Positions 1 to 13,326 of a DNA stretch of 64,000 nt are shown here, piece after piece. The first letter of the stretch is position 1. Each line of letters starts with the position of its first letter. The notes below the pieces were generated by a model. The model had not been told where the DNA came from. It ran no database searches and saw only the letters and a list, made by a program, of their open reading frames with translations. The stretch is from Engraulis encrasicolus (lineage: Eukaryota; Chordata; Actinopteri; Clupeiformes; Engraulidae). The translations under genes and the position numbers were made by a program. The DNA is taken from assembly GCF_034702125.1 (NCBI RefSeq), contig NC_085868.1:45810328-45874327 (forward strand), given 5' to 3'.

Positions 1-1398
1 GCTTCCAAAGGGATTTCACTCCATGCAGTGATTGGGGTTGTGAAAGACTGAAAAGCCTAGGCTAGACATGCACCAGACCCTGATTTTTAGGTAACATGCC
101 GAATACCGGATCCACTGCTTAAGATCCTGCCGGACCCGGACCCTGTGAAAAACTCTATTATCCTGACGGATCCGGAACCGGAACCGGATCCGGTGCATCT
201 CTAGAAAATAACAAGTTATTTTAGGCAGCACCATTGAAACCCATTCATCCTCCACTTGTCCGTGATTACCATCAAACTTCAATACCACCTGAAGAACTGA
301 AGTCATTCTGACTGGTTAGAGATTATCTGATACTATCAAGCATGATGAAACAATTTCTAAGGACATGCTGCAAAGTGTGTGTAGCACATGCATTTTGATA
401 GTGATGAAAGTGTGAATGGCTGAAACATTTTAAGAACTTGTAACACTTGCAACAAGCAGCCCCATCTAAACCAATCTGCTAATCAGTGCCTGGCCTCACC
501 TGAGTAGGGCTGTTATGCCATTATTCAATTACGGGCGTCACCTGCCAAGGGCCTGATGACTCTGGTCACATGGTACTCTTGCACCTGTATATAAATCTGG
601 ACTATCAACACTTCAGTTCCTTGCCTGCCTTCTGGCTGGCCTGCATGGCACAGCATAGCACTTGTTTGCCTACAAGCTTGCCTACAAGCTTGCTTACATG
701 CTTGCACACTTTCCTCTTTGTGAAAGCTTGCTGTATGTGGCATCATTTGTGGCATTGTTGCATATAATGTGCCTGCTGCAAATTAGGCATTGCTTTGAGA
801 GCTAGCTTGTAGTGCTGCTTGTTTGCTGTGCTACTTGGTGTAAAATATTTTTTTAAAGACTGACCAATGCTATATTTATCATTGGCTCATCAAGAGATAC
901 AGTAAAAAGCCCACCTTGCACACTATCATTGTAACATAGCACTGCGTACTCTGAAATTTTATTCATGCCCACACTTTCAAAGGACCACCGCAAACCATTT
1001 TCTCAATACAGCATTGCGCCATAGTATCATGCTCAAGGCACTCCAGTCATGGTGAACGATGGGAGGGTGGGGTGGTAACATGGCCAGGGTACCACAGTTA
1101 TGGAGAATGATGGGTGGGGTGGGAAGTTGCCATGGCCATATTCATGAATACAACTATGACCCAGTATTTGCCTGTCATCACACAGTACAATTCAACTTTT
1201 TAACTGAAATGTACTGTTATTTTTCTGTAGAGTACTGTTATTTAACAGTTCAATTGCGGCTGAAAAAATGTTATATACTGTGATACATTAAACAGCAATG
1301 AGCTGTATTTGATTTTTGGTGTGAAATAACAGTAGAATTACAGGTAAATATAATTGCCAGTAACTGCCGTTATTTTGCAGGGAAATTTTCTTAGAGTG
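1..1398 (+). mobile_element. C-type CACTG-ended element, left end cut by window
   Basis: This segment is nearly identical, in the same orientation, to 57201-58624, and matches the outer parts of 49310-54444 in reverse. The right terminus ends in TTAGAGTG, as in the other copies. The left about 365 bp lie outside the window. It holds no coding capacity that I recognise: the ORFs here recur in all copies simply because the repeat does. A run of GGATCC/CCGGAT motifs (about 100-205) and a short deletion near 366, relative to the copy at 57560, are visible. The family looks non-autonomous. Confidence 0.85.
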
Positions 1399-1906
1399 TG
1401 GCCCATATTATATGCTTGTTGTCATTACAATGGCAATGACCAAGTCGTAATGTAATGTGTTTTATGTAAACATTATAAGGTTCACATTATAAGGTTGTGA
1501 TCTATACTGACCAGAACTGACTTTCTCACGGTTGTTTGCCACACTCCCATAATGCCTGCAGACTCAGAGTAACTCTGCTGGTTCTGTAAGGGGTTTCCAT
1601 CGGTAGACCGTGCACATGGCTGAAACGGCACGCACGCAGCCAAGCTCAACAGCGCACATGTATCACTCTGCATGTGGGTGTTTCCCAAACATCTGCACCA
1701 TGTCAAAACTAACTCGACTGCTCGACTACACGCTACACACACCTCCCCCCGTCCTCCTCCTCCCCCGTCCTCCTCCTCCTCCTCACCCACCTCCTGCCCG
1801 TCCTCCTCCTCTTCCTCCCCATCCTCCTCTTCCTCCTCCTCCTTTCTTTTTTATCAGTCTACGGGTGAGGGGAAACCTTGGCAGGGGTCGAGCCCAGCTG
1901 TCTCAG

Positions 1907-1985
<79 letters not shown>

Positions 1986-4900
1986 CAAATGCATATCCTC
2001 CCACTCCGTAAACAGTGGTGAAGGCTTTACGAGATGAGTTTTGTTGTGTTCCTTTTCTGACAGATTTCTCATTAAGTGCCAAGCAACACGTGCCTTTAGT
2101 TTAAAATCTGTTTTGGTGGAGAGTGAGTTAACTCCTAGGCCTTGATTAAGGGCTCTTCACATGTCCAGAGTATAAAGACAAACATGAGTAATCCTTGCAT
2201 ATTGATGAGGATGGATAACCTCCCATGGCTCCAGGGAGGTGTGAGAAAATGTCATGTTGAGAACAGTTTGGTTGCTACTATCCTTCCAAAAGAAGATAAC
2301 AGTAGTACTGTAGAAAGGTCGGGTCTAGAGAAGTTGGACATGCCGTAATGCCGACTACTGCCAACAGCAACAACACTTTTTGAAACACTAAAAGCAAGGC
2401 TCAAACATAGTCTTGTATTTGTGAAGACTACTTCTGTGTCTGAATTGGCAATGATAAACAGCTGATGGCATGGTGGAGGGGACTAACAGGCACAGACAAG
2501 AGATTCAGAGGGCACTGGCACACCGGCGCCGATCTATGCGGACATTCGAGGATGTCGACAAGCGAGGCGAGTTTTATTTTGTCGGAGCCGCCCATTGACA
2601 ATGCATGCTATGTTCCTGAGAAATTGGGTTGGATTGGATTGATTGGATACTGTTGGAACTAGGAACTTGGGGGGATGGAGATGATCTACATATGGGAATC
2701 TATGAATGACATAATTTTGGTGTCATTATTTGGTACTATGACGTCATTATGACATCATTATCTGATTTTAATGCCAAAAATCGTCATGATGTATTTTCCA
2801 TCAAAAGTAGGTAATGCACTTAAATTTTTATGTGAATTTTTAAATGATTATATGCTTCAGACCACTTAAATGCTCACAAAGGTGTCTGATGCTAATAGAA
2901 ATAACAAAAAAATATGAAAAGGAACAATAATGAGATACTAAATTGTAGCCAACTAAATTTTAGGAAAAGTCACCAAGTTTCGTAGTCATAGCTTAAGTCG
3001 TTAAAGAATTATCCGACATCAAAGTTGGTGCGGGCACTTTTAGCGCACCCCCCCCGCCCCCCCCCCCACCAGTCTGGATAGGGTTAACTTTTGCGGGATA
3101 GGGCAGATTTTGACATTCCAGATTTTAATTCCACAAAAAGAGGCTAGAAAGACTTGTGTAAAATGTTTAAATGTTCTATCAAACAGCGTCCTTGGTGGAG
3201 GTCTGCACTCTCTGAGTGCATTTCTAGTTCTAAAATAATATTTTGTTAGAGTTACTAATCCTGTTGTATACAATGTACTTCTTCATCAGGTGAAGAAAAG
3301 ATGAGGAACTCATTAATCCGTTGAAGCGCAGCATTATAAATTTGCTGTTACCAGAATGGCAATGACCAAGTCATAGTGCATTACTAAAGGCCCTCTGTAA
3401 TGTCATAATAATGTAGTACTTTGACTATTACAGCATTCCATTGGAGGAATGGCATGCATTATGGAGCTACAAGAAGGCTTCATCGGCTTCATCGATTCCA
3501 TATCTGTATCTGTCTTTCTGAACTGAATTTCTTCAACAATTTTTCTGATTTCTTAACAGTCCCTCTCTGACTTCCATAGTCTCCAACTGATTATGAATAT
3601 GGTGGAAATTGTTCTCTATGAAGTATAGGCAGGTTAGGGAAGGCTAAAGTGGCTTTATTTGTTACAGAATATCTTGGGAATAAACTGAAATTGAATTTAA
3701 ACAAACTTTCAGACAAACTTGCTGTTGGCAGACTATCTAAGTGAAGCGTTACCTTTTACAAATAGACACAAGGACACATGAAGTGTATTTACCTGATGCT
3801 TGAAGTTGATGGAGCGGGTACATTTCCTCTCACGTTCACAACAGGAGCACGCCTTTCATGTTTGTCCTGAACATAGTGATATGATCTCAGTGGGAAAAGC
3901 CTTCCACCATGGAAAGGCGGCCTAAACAATGTGCCATAATAGGTGCTGGTGGTGCCATGGAACCAGGGCCGGAACTAGACATTTTCAAATACTGCATGCT
4001 GCACTAAATACTGTACATTTAGAATGCTTCAAACACTTCAGTCAAAGTCCTAAATTTGTTTTCATTAATCACTACCTTGAGGATAAATGGGGGTGGCGAA
4101 TACAGACTGAATTTATCATTGGTGATCATATATCTATTTTCATCATAGATAAATGTACATTACTGAAAAAATACAGAGGACATGACCTCTGTGTCCTCAA
4201 TGGTAGTTACGGCCATGCGTGGAACTAGCCTAGCGAGCGGGTCATTGTTGTGCTATCAGCGGAAACCAGCGGCTGAGTGGCTTTCAATAAGACCTGCCTC
4301 ACTCAAGATGGCAGCCGTTTGACTTCAGTCTCTCAGCTGAGTCCATAAACATGCGGAAGGGAGTGAAAAAGTAGACCTGTCAGCGACACTAATTGCATAA
4401 TTAAAGGGAAACGTGAAGCCAGACTGCACTTAACAGTGCAACGGGCCTCTTTGAGATAAAGGCTTTCAGAGAGCCAACGACACGGTTTCCACATAAGTTA
4501 CCTCAGAGGAACCACAGCAGTGAGTACAGCAGGCTGGACCATGGTCAGCTTGCATGACCTTCACCCATGGAGGTCAACACTGATATTCGCCAGGTCTCCC
4601 TCCTCCACCATGGGTGCGAATCGATTCCTGTTAAGGCTGGGTTAAGGCAACTCGCTGTGAAAGGAGGCCAGGCTGGCTGAAACATATAGGCATGCTTATT
4701 TCATAACCCAGAATCACAGAGTGAATTACTTGAGGGTCAAGGGTCAAGCTGTACTGTTTATGGTCTTTCTTGAAGAGCTGGACAAGAAGGGAGTAGGGAG
4801 AAAGATGAGGAAGGGTTGGAAAAGGACCCGGGCTGGCATCAAGCCTGGGTCAGCCGCATGGCAGACAAGTGCTCTATAGTAAGGCACTACTCATAACTCA

Positions 4901-6095
4901 GAATGAATTAGTTCAGCACCCAAGCTGCACTGCCAGTAACTTGTCTGTGGCAAGCTAAGGTAACCTTTATTTCTAGAGCCCAAATCAAAACTCCCATCGT
5001 TTGAACATGCTACACAGATCATATTTGAATGGACAACACAAAGCACAAAACAAAAAGCTAGAAAAGCTAGACAATAATCAAGCAATGGGCATAGAAAGCT
5101 TTTTTTTTTACTGTATATCATACCATGCCGTATTCAATGTCAGACACCAGTCTAATCTGTATGTTGCATAAGAATGAACTCGCTTGCTTGCTGCCATGAA
5201 ATACTGTAGAGGACATGCCATCAGAATGTGAAAATCTGTTAATTTTTACATATGCTACTTTGTATTGTGAGTAAAATCAAGCAGAGTACTTCTACATTGT
5301 GCAAATACAAGTTGATATCACTTATATCACTCAAGTGGGTCAAGAAATTGGCCTCGAGTCAGAAGCAAGACAAGCATGGAGACAAAGAACGAGACAACTC
5401 AGACAGCTGACAAACACAGAGGTCAGACAGGGGAGAACAAAAAAATACCCAAGAGAAACCAGCTGAGTGACAGACCAATGTAGGAACGAAATGTTACAGC
5501 TATAGCTAGATACCAGGGTGGGAGCCAGGGCTGGACAGGGTAAAAAAAAACAAAAAAAAACAGGCCCGGCATTTTCAGCCAAGACCGATGCGCCAGGCAT
5601 TGAGAGAGACAATGAGACCTGAGACAACATTTTTAGCAATGTATTACGAGCTATTTTGATCACAACATCCAAAATTAATATTTAAATCTGACTTATAGAG
5701 GTCAGCTGTAGTGGCATTAGGACTGGATACCACTACATTGAGGGGGAGGGCTAGGCCAAAATCATCAACAGTCCACCGGGCAAATGCCCTGCATGCCTTA
5801 TGGCCAATCCAGCCATGCGAGGGAGTCCGTGTGAGGGGGTGGGGTGGGGTGGGGTGGGTAGTCAGCCAGGCTCCCTTATCGGTACTTTGGGGCGATAACA
5901 TTGTGTGCGTTAGTCACTGTCTGATTCCTGCAACTCCTGAAACAGCACAGACGCACACACACACATACCTGAGGTAATCGCCGGGAGACATCTCTGCTCT
6001 GCACAGCACTCAGCCTCTGTTCAGACACGCAGGTGCTCCCTCCGCTCCGGGGGGAAAGAAGCAACTGTAGTGATGGGACTGCAGTAGTGTATAGG
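1399..6095. other. Intergenic stretch without a supported gene
   Basis: No exon or protein family is recognisable. It contains a CCT-rich tract (1741-1850), a long CT microsatellite, a poly-C run (about 3047-3069), and a decayed dispersed repeat (about 3060-3290) that recurs in the opposite orientation around 35400-35600. Fragments of a short element (about 1411-1470 and 3340-3440) are related to the element in the first intron of the carboxypeptidase gene (39458-39626). ORFs here lack domain similarity and splice context. Confidence 0.6.
1909..1986. repeat. (CT)n microsatellite
   Basis: Almost pure CT dinucleotide tract with one interruption near its end, preceded by a CCT-rich low-complexity region. 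Confidence 0.95.
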
Positions 6096-6260
6096 CAGGG
6101 TGCGATTTGTAGGGGGGGATGGGGGGGATTTTCCCCCCTTCTGGTCTTGATATCGCCACTTTTTCTACATGATTTTATCACAGTTCAATGTAATTCCATT
6201 GATATTGGTTAAAATCTGAAACATATCCCCCCTTCTGGTTTTCTAACAAATCGCACCCTG
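6096..6260. mobile_element. hAT-type MITE with 8-bp target duplication
   Basis: The 165-bp element begins CAGGGTGCGATTTGT and ends with its reverse complement. It is flanked on both sides by TGTATAGG (6088-6095 and 6261-6268). Perfect inverted termini plus an 8-bp target duplication are the signature of hAT-mobilised non-autonomous elements. No coding capacity. Confidence 0.88.
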
Positions 6261-6360
6261 TGTATAGGCCTACTGTATGGGTTGAAACTGCACTTATGGC
6301 TGGCCATGCTTGTGACAATTTTTCATGTACGAGATGGAGAGCGAGAGCGAGGAGAGAGAG

Positions 6361-6362
6361 AC

Positions 6363-6411
<49 letters not shown>

Positions 6412-6412
6412 G
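6361..6412. repeat. (GACA)n microsatellite
   Basis: Tandem GACA tetranucleotide tract. Confidence 0.95.
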
Positions 6413-6548
6413 AGCGGCAGAGATATGAGGGAAACATAAAGAGCTATGCACACATGATAACACATTGTATTAGTATTTGAGTGAGAGAGAAAGAGAGAGT
6501 GAGAAAGAGAGAGGGAGACAGAGAATAGACTCATAAACAGATCCACAC

Positions 6549-6561
6549 GCACACACACACT

Positions 6562-6635
<74 letters not shown>
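6549..6635. repeat. (CA)n microsatellite
   Basis: Long CA tract with a CTCT interruption near its start. The open frames here are repeat artefacts. Confidence 0.95.
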
Positions 6636-6641
<6 letters not shown>

Positions 6642-7037
6642 ACAAAGGCAATTAGAATCAGCTGACGAGTAGAAGAAGATATTTTCCCCTTTGATCTACG
6701 ATGTTGCCACAACTACATCAAGACTTCAAATATCTCTGAGAGATCACAGTCCACATGCACTTCACACATATCTGATCAGAGCAGAGCCTCTCTGATGTTG
6801 TCTTTTTAAAGTTCAGTTTATCGCTATAAACACTGACCCAAGCCCCCATCCAAACATTTCTTAAGCCCTTGTTATGTCAGTTAACCTCTGAGAGTTCAAC
6901 AGATGTCTCTGCAGAACAGTGCGCGAGTTCCTGGTTAACACGCATGAGCTCCCCATGGGGCCTATACAAGCTCGAATGGGCTGATTATTATTAATGTGGA
7001 AAATACTGCTTATCTACCCTAGATGAATTTAGAAGAG

Positions 7038-7038
<1 letters not shown>

Positions 7039-7083
<45 letters not shown>

Positions 7084-7087
7084 ATGT

Positions 7088-7166
<79 letters not shown>

Positions 7167-7219
7167 TACGTGCGTGCGCGCCTGTGTGTGTGCGCGCGCC
7201 TGTGTGTACGCGTGCGCGC

Positions 7220-7265
<46 letters not shown>

Positions 7266-7362
7266 ACGTGTGTACACGTGTGTGTGTGTGTGTGTATGTG
7301 TGTGTTTGTGTTTGTGCATGCGTGTGTGTGCGTGCGTGCGTGCGTGTGTGTGTGTGTGTGTG
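7039..7362. repeat. Compound (GT)n/(CG)n microsatellite
   Basis: About 320 bp of GT dinucleotides interrupted by TACG, GCGC and ACACGTGT blocks. Alternating purine-pyrimidine sequence of this length can form Z-DNA. Several overlapping open frames on both strands are pure repeat artefacts. Confidence 0.95.
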
Positions 7363-8261
7363 TTTGGTTGGAGGGGAGGGTGCAGTTCAGTAATTTCTGG
7401 GGCCCTGAATTCATTAGATGTATGTATGCATGTTGTGATTATAATGTTTTCCAGCTGATCATTGTGCACTGCATAGAATAAATACAGTATGATGTCATTT
7501 TCTGTAAGGGGCAGCCAAAGCCAAATGATCAGGGAGGTGGTCTTGGATTAGGAAGGTTGCCGGTTTGCATTCATGGCTGAAGTGCTCTTGAATACACACC
7601 TCATTGTCCTAGGGACTATAACAATAAGTAATCACTAGATAAAAGTCTCAAGTAATGTAATATAACTGCTGTTTTAAGCTAAAGAATACTATAGGCAGTG
7701 AACTACTGTATGTAGCATTAAGTAATTTTCTGTACTTCCCCTTTTACAACCAAGCCTCATAAAGTCAGTGCCTCAGTGGGATATTTAAAATAATAACTTA
7801 ACGTAGTAATGTTCAGAGATGCAATGGATTATTATAATGCAGTTATTAACTAATGAGCCACGTTGCCCCCTACTTTGCCATCTTTTGCGGCCCACCTCGG
7901 CCATTGTTTTAATTTGTTTTTCTTTTTTTTAAACCTTTTTATTGATTCCAACTGGCTCTCAGACACTGGCCTTAAGAGGGTGAGGTAATTGCAATCAGCT
8001 GCTTTAGTAAATGGACGAATTAAAATGTTAATAGGACCACCACTTTCTAGATCTCGTTCTGAATGTCTGTGTTAGATATAATATGGGTGTGGACCATCAT
8101 GGACGTGGGGCCAGAGCGATTGCAAACACATGTGGAACCTGCAGCGTAATAACAGAGTTGTCAGAGGCTCTTAGTGTGATGCCGATGTTTGGGGAGGGTT
8201 TTTCCCTTCAGGTTTTCGACAAATGATTTAAACGCCATTACAACAGAATGCCAAGACTCAC
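7363..8261. other. Intergenic stretch, nothing recognised
   Basis: I see no gene. A tRNA-like phrase around 7525-7600 may be a heavily decayed SINE, but its boxes are too diverged to call. Confidence 0.5.
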
Positions 8262-8411
8262 TCTAGGAAGTAAATTACGTCCCACAGGTGGGTCTGTCTG
8301 TGAAGAGAGTGTGAGCTACCTGCCCATATGCACATGCACACATGGACATGCATATGCACGCACACATTCACACATGCACACATGTGCAGTGAGCCTCTCT
8401 CTCGCTCTCTT

Positions 8412-8453
<42 letters not shown>

Positions 8454-8909
8454 GACCTTGGTGCCTCGGTGTGCACATGCAAAAATTGATGTATGTCACC
8501 CTCTGCTGGTAAGAAAAAATACTGACGCTTCTATGGGTCAAGAGATGGGCTAGGGTGGCCTATTGCTATTTGTACTGTAAAAATAAAAATCGGACCTTAA
8601 TTTCTTTTCAAAATAAAACACTACCTTGTTTTGAATAGTGGTGCAGTCCTAGGAGGTTAATTATGTCCCACAGGTCTGTGTGTGAAGAGAGTGTGAGCTA
8701 CCTGCCCACATATGCACATGCACACATGCACATAAGCACAGGGCCGCTGACAGCCTTGGCCAGGCCCGGGACAAAAGCAACTAAAAGGCCCCCTGACCAA
8801 ATAAGGACCCAAATCTGGGCCATCTTTTTCCCTGGGCCCGGGACAACTGAGCCCCCACTGTTGACTTCCCTGCATATGGACACACACATGCACGTACGCA
8901 TACCATGTG

Positions 8910-8962
<53 letters not shown>

Positions 8963-9173
8963 TCTCTCTCTCTCTCGACCTCAGTGCCTCGGTGTGCACA
9001 TGCAAAAATGTATATATGTCACCCTCTGGTGGTAGGAAAAAATGTTGACGTTACTGTGGGTTAGGAGAAGGGCTACGCTGGCCTATACGATTTGTACTGT
9101 AAAAATAAAAATCTGACCTTAATTTCTCTCCGAAACGAAGCACTACCTTGTTTTAAATTATGGTGCAGTCCTA
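8262..9173 (+). repeat. Direct tandem duplication, two diverged units
   Basis: Unit 1 (about 8262-8649) and unit 2 (about 8650-9173) share the same order. Each starts near TAATTA(T/C)GTCCCACAGGT, then has a CACATGCACACATG-rich block, a CT microsatellite (8412-8452 and 8912-8974), a GTGCCTCGGTGTGCACATGC block and the same tail ending in GGTGCAGTCCTA. Unit 2 carries an extra piece of about 130 bp rich in GGGCCC (about 8740-8870), which looks like a later insertion. No coding function seen. Confidence 0.8.
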
Positions 9174-10373
9174 TATACAGTCGGTCCCCCTACAATGCAC
9201 ACCCTTTACCGAGGTAATGCCACGTCATCCACCTCGGTACGTACCGGGCCTAGCTGCAGTGTACCCAAACAACCGCCGGGTGGCACTTGGGAGCGCTCGC
9301 TATACAGCGCTTGCTGTACTTGGTAGCGCATGTTCAGGTTTGTATTGAGAGATCAATGACCCAATAACCCATAATCCAGAAGGATTTAAAAAAACTGTAT
9401 ATATATATATATGATATCTCTCTCTCTCTCTTTCTCTCTCAATACACATTCACTCACGCGCACACACAGGCCTACACATACACATACACATACACACACA
9501 CTCTCTTTCTCTCTCTCACTCTCTCTCTCTCTCTCTTGTTCATATCAGATAACCATAGCACAGAGTGGTGAAGAAGCGCAAATGTGTTGGCAACATTTAT
9601 TACCATATGGAATATTTTAGACGATGTTGACGGCATATTAATATGCTCATATTCACCAGCACGCACCGATTCAGCGGATAACGACATGCCTAATTAAATT
9701 GTGTGAGAACAGCTCCAGGAAGTAGGAAGAGTCATAAAAAGAATAAATAGCCTAATGAATTTTCTTTTCTTTTTTTTATGATGATCGGATGAATTGCCAT
9801 TAATGTGCAAGCTCTATGCTATGTGTAGACCTAAATTGAGTGTAGCCACAAGCCCCTATACCGATTCTTGCATCGCAAGATTTGAAACGTCTAATATTGC
9901 AACTTCAAACTTGTTTTCTGGATGTGGATACTTTTTTCGTTTGGTAAAAATTACGGAGAGTGCAATAGGGGGCCTAAACCTCACCGCAGTAACCTACAGC
10001 GCCGCGTTTAAGCGTTGGCTATTTATCTTACATCGCCAACAGCTGGGGCGATAACCTAACCTACACTTCCGTAATGAATTTAATGTTGTCACATTGACAA
10101 AAAATTAGCAAGCGATTGATATAGCTGTTTTCGTGCTCAAATTAAGTGTAAGCAACTGTCGGGGTACAGGCGCACACATGCGGAACTCTAGTAGCCATAA
10201 CCAACAGAACAGATGTCACGTGTCAGATGTCACATCCCCACCTGCATTTTTTGCTGTTTGCTATGACTAATCAATGCACTGAGTGTAGTGTAGGCCTATG
10301 CCATTAAATTATGCCCAAAAAGTATGCCTATGCCAAAACATTTTTAAACTAAACAATGTCTGCGCAGCCAGGG

Positions 10374-10416
<43 letters not shown>

Positions 10417-11329
10417 CACTCACTCACACACACACCCGCGTGTTCATATAGGCTAGGAGAGGACGTTAATTTGACATAGGTCAACTGCAAGGGACTACTA
10501 ATTTGTGACTTGAAGTTGACGTGATGTGTGAATAATTACGCTATGCAACAGGCATATTTAGCCGCCCATTGAAAGGCGCGTACTCATTTTTGTGCTCATC
10601 TTATTGTGGTAGCCTGAATGTGACTGTCGTGCCGAAAAGCGAGTCCCTGCAAGAACAAGAGTGCCCTCATTGAAACCAATGTCATTTTTTGAGAGAAAAA
10701 TATACTCATTTTTGCAGAATGAATTACATAATATATGAACTAAAATATGCTTATGAAATATTACTCGTCCTCCACTTAATATGAGCTATTTGACTGAAAC
10801 CGCAACATTTGTTATGACAATTATTCGATTCCTTTATGGAAATAATAGCCTACTGAAATTGTAACCAGCTCTTTGTAGCCTAATTCTTCCAGAAGGAATG
10901 CAGATGCTTTATGGATATGCTTTCCATCCATGCACTCTCCGTGCAGGGGTGGTGGAAAGACACCAAACGTGCCATCACCATCCCCCCGGACCCACGAAAC
11001 CCACTGTGCTCCGAAATTGAATTCCTTTTACTACTTTATTGCTATGTGTGCATAAAGCGCATGTTCGATTTGCTGTAATAGGCTACGACCAGTAGCCTCG
11101 ACGTGTCTGTCTTTTCTTTTCCTTCTTTCAATATTTAGTAGGCTAACATATGTTTAAGCCTAAAAATATAATAAATAAATAGAAATAATTTGGTATCCAT
11201 GTCTGGTTAGCGTCTATTTGTGGTCTTTGGTTCTCCGCACCATCTTATGACAATGTTGAACAATGTTGAACAAAAAAACGGATCCACACACGTCATACTC
11301 TTTTATTACCTCATATTGTTTTTATTGTA
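9174..11329. other. Intergenic stretch with short microsatellites
   Basis: No supported gene. It holds an AT run (about 9399-9412), CT and CA tracts (9415-9537), and a (CT)n tract at 10376-10413 followed by CACTCA repeats. The remaining sequence is AT-rich and shows no protein similarity that I can recognise. Confidence 0.55.
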
Positions 11330-12019
11330 CACTGTAAAAGATTGTTGTGATTTCACATTAGAATTCTACATCAAGAAGATGTATATACCAGTTTACTATT
11401 CACTGCTGTAATGTGCAATGCATTGTGGGATATCATATAGAGTACAATTCACAATTGTAAATGTACAGCAACACATAGTACTTTTTACAACATACTGTTG
11501 TAAAGATCTGTTTTGTCAGGGCTGCTGTCCTAATGCAAATGTATGCAAAGCCACATGCAGAAATTATGGAGCTCAGGTCACATTCTGATTGGATGCTTTT
11601 AAAACATGCATACAGGCCTGATAGAGGTGGAGAGGATTTGAACTGATTTGAACTCTTCAATCGCACACACCTGGTCATGAGAGCAAGGAGGTAGAAATAG
11701 GAGGGTTTACAGACATCATCGGAGCGTAGTACGGAACGATAGCAAGGGGAGTCCAATTTTCTTCTTCCATGGTCAAATTGGAAGCATGGTAAAGTGTGGA
11801 ACAGGTCATAGGATACAATAGTGAATGTTTGTCACCTGTCCTTAATTATCCCCCGCAATTAATGCTGACCGACAGCTGCAGTAAATTTGGCCACAAACTG
11901 AGCACTGACAACCGGATATCCTCTTTTGACCAAATTTGTGGAGTACAAATTTTGTCCATCATGGCATCGCACACACTGACCATGTGCACCATGTCATGAA
12001 GCATAAATGTATTAGTTCT

Positions 12020-12246
12020 ATATTAGTCCCCTAGGGGAAATTATGTCTCTGCATTTATCCCATTTGGGCTAGTGAATCACATTGAAGTACACACACTAGA
12101 AGGAGCAGTGGGCTGCCTGCTGAGTGGCGCCCGGGGGTTAGGTGCCTTGCTCAAGGGCACTTCAGCTGCGGTCCGGTCGGGCATTGAACTGGGAACCCTT
12201 AGGTTGCCAACCCAGTGCTCTAACCACTGAGCCACGACTGCCCCCA
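12020..12246 (-). mobile_element. tRNA-derived SINE fragment
   Basis: On the minus strand the sequence contains an A-box-like TGGCTCAGTGGTTAGAGC and a B-box-like GTTCAATGCC at the expected spacing, followed by a tail ending GAGCAAGGCACC. The same unit occurs at 52692-52890 (plus) and 37204-37340 (plus). It lies inside the A-type element in both large copies, so it was part of the ancestor. It does not fold as a full tRNA with an intact acceptor stem, so I call a SINE and not a tRNA gene. Confidence 0.75.
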
Positions 12247-12639
12247 ACTACTACACTGTGGCCAATGCATTTTCCATTGAGTGATACTGCTTATCCAATC
12301 TACCTTCTTTGGTCATGAGCCAGCTGATTGTAAATGACGTCCAGGTGCGCTAATTTCAGCTCAGTGCAATTCAAAACGGGCTTCTCTCTGCTAAAAGGGC
12401 ATGGGAGAGGCCAATGATGGTTTGTCCATTTATACAGACGATGGGCAGGTCATAGAGCATAAACGATGCTCAGGTGTGGCAGCCCCCCAGTGGTTCAATT
12501 TGGCCTTTTGATGGCTTCGGCAACAGAATATATCTAAAAATCCCATGAGAAGGAATGGACGCAGAGGCCCAGGACTATTATTTTCAAAGGCTGTATGTTG
12601 TGAAGTTTCCAGTGTTTGCGTTGGAAGAACGCAACAATT

Positions 12640-13160
12640 AGCTGGCAACTTGTTGCTAGCAATTTGTTGTAATTTTCCAACAATTAGCTGGCAACTTTTT
12701 ATTGCCAGCAATTTGCTTTAATTTTACTTTAATTAGCTGGCAACTTTTCCCCAGCAATTTGCTTTAATTTCACAACAATGAGCTGGAAACTTTTTTGCCA
12801 GCAATTTGTTTTAATTTTACAACAATTAGCTGGTAACTTTTCACCAGCAATTGAACTCAACTTCACCTTACTGGTGCAATGTGCAATTAATGAAGATTGG
12901 CCAACAGCCTGGCCCACTTGAGCCATGAAACTTCTCACACATTAAAAGGACAGGTGTTTCAGTTATTTTGTCCAACCACCGTGTAGACAATTAGCTGGCA
13001 ACTTTTTATTGCCAGCAATTTGCTTTAATTTTACTTCAATTAGCTGGCAACTTTTCACCAGCAATTTGCTTTAATTTCACAACAATGAGCTGGCAACTTT
13101 TTTGCCAGCAAATTTGTTGTAATTTTACAACAATTAGGAGGTAACTTTTCACCAGCAATT
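12640..13160 (+). repeat. Array of TTGCCAGC/GCTGGCAA subunits in A-type element
   Basis: Subunits of about 48-58 bp alternate AATTAGCTGGCAACTTTT with GCCAGCAATTTG, in two blocks (about 12640-12860 and 12985-13160). The blocks are separated by a segment resembling a Tc1-family terminus (about 12870-12960). The related array in the other copy is at 51829-52320. Such repeats inside a non-autonomous element may be protein-binding sites; this is inference. Confidence 0.8.
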
Positions 13161-13326
13161 CAACTCAACTTCACCTTACTGGTGCAATGTGCAATTAATG
13201 AAGATTGGCCAACAGGCTGGCCCACTTGAGCCATGAAACATCCCACACATTAAAAGGACAGGTGTTTCAGTTATTTTGTCCAACCACTGTGTAGACATAT
13301 ATATGGAATGTTTACTTATAAACATG

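Noticed and set aside
570..767. A conserved 65-76 aa ORF found in all C-type copies (also 49941-50183 and 57751-57993)
   Set aside because: It is conserved only because the repeat is recent. It is low-complexity (CRQAC repeats, with open frames on both strands) and has no domain.
1610..2037. Pro/Ser/Leu-rich ORFs
   Set aside because: They come from CCT- and CT-rich simple sequence.
7019..7481. Several open frames over 110 aa on both strands with Cys-Val or Thr-His repeats
   Set aside because: They are translations of a GT/CA microsatellite with no start context or domain.
12020..12246. tRNA gene
   Set aside because: It has box A and box B words, but no intact cloverleaf or acceptor stem, and it occurs in several repeat copies, so it is a SINE.
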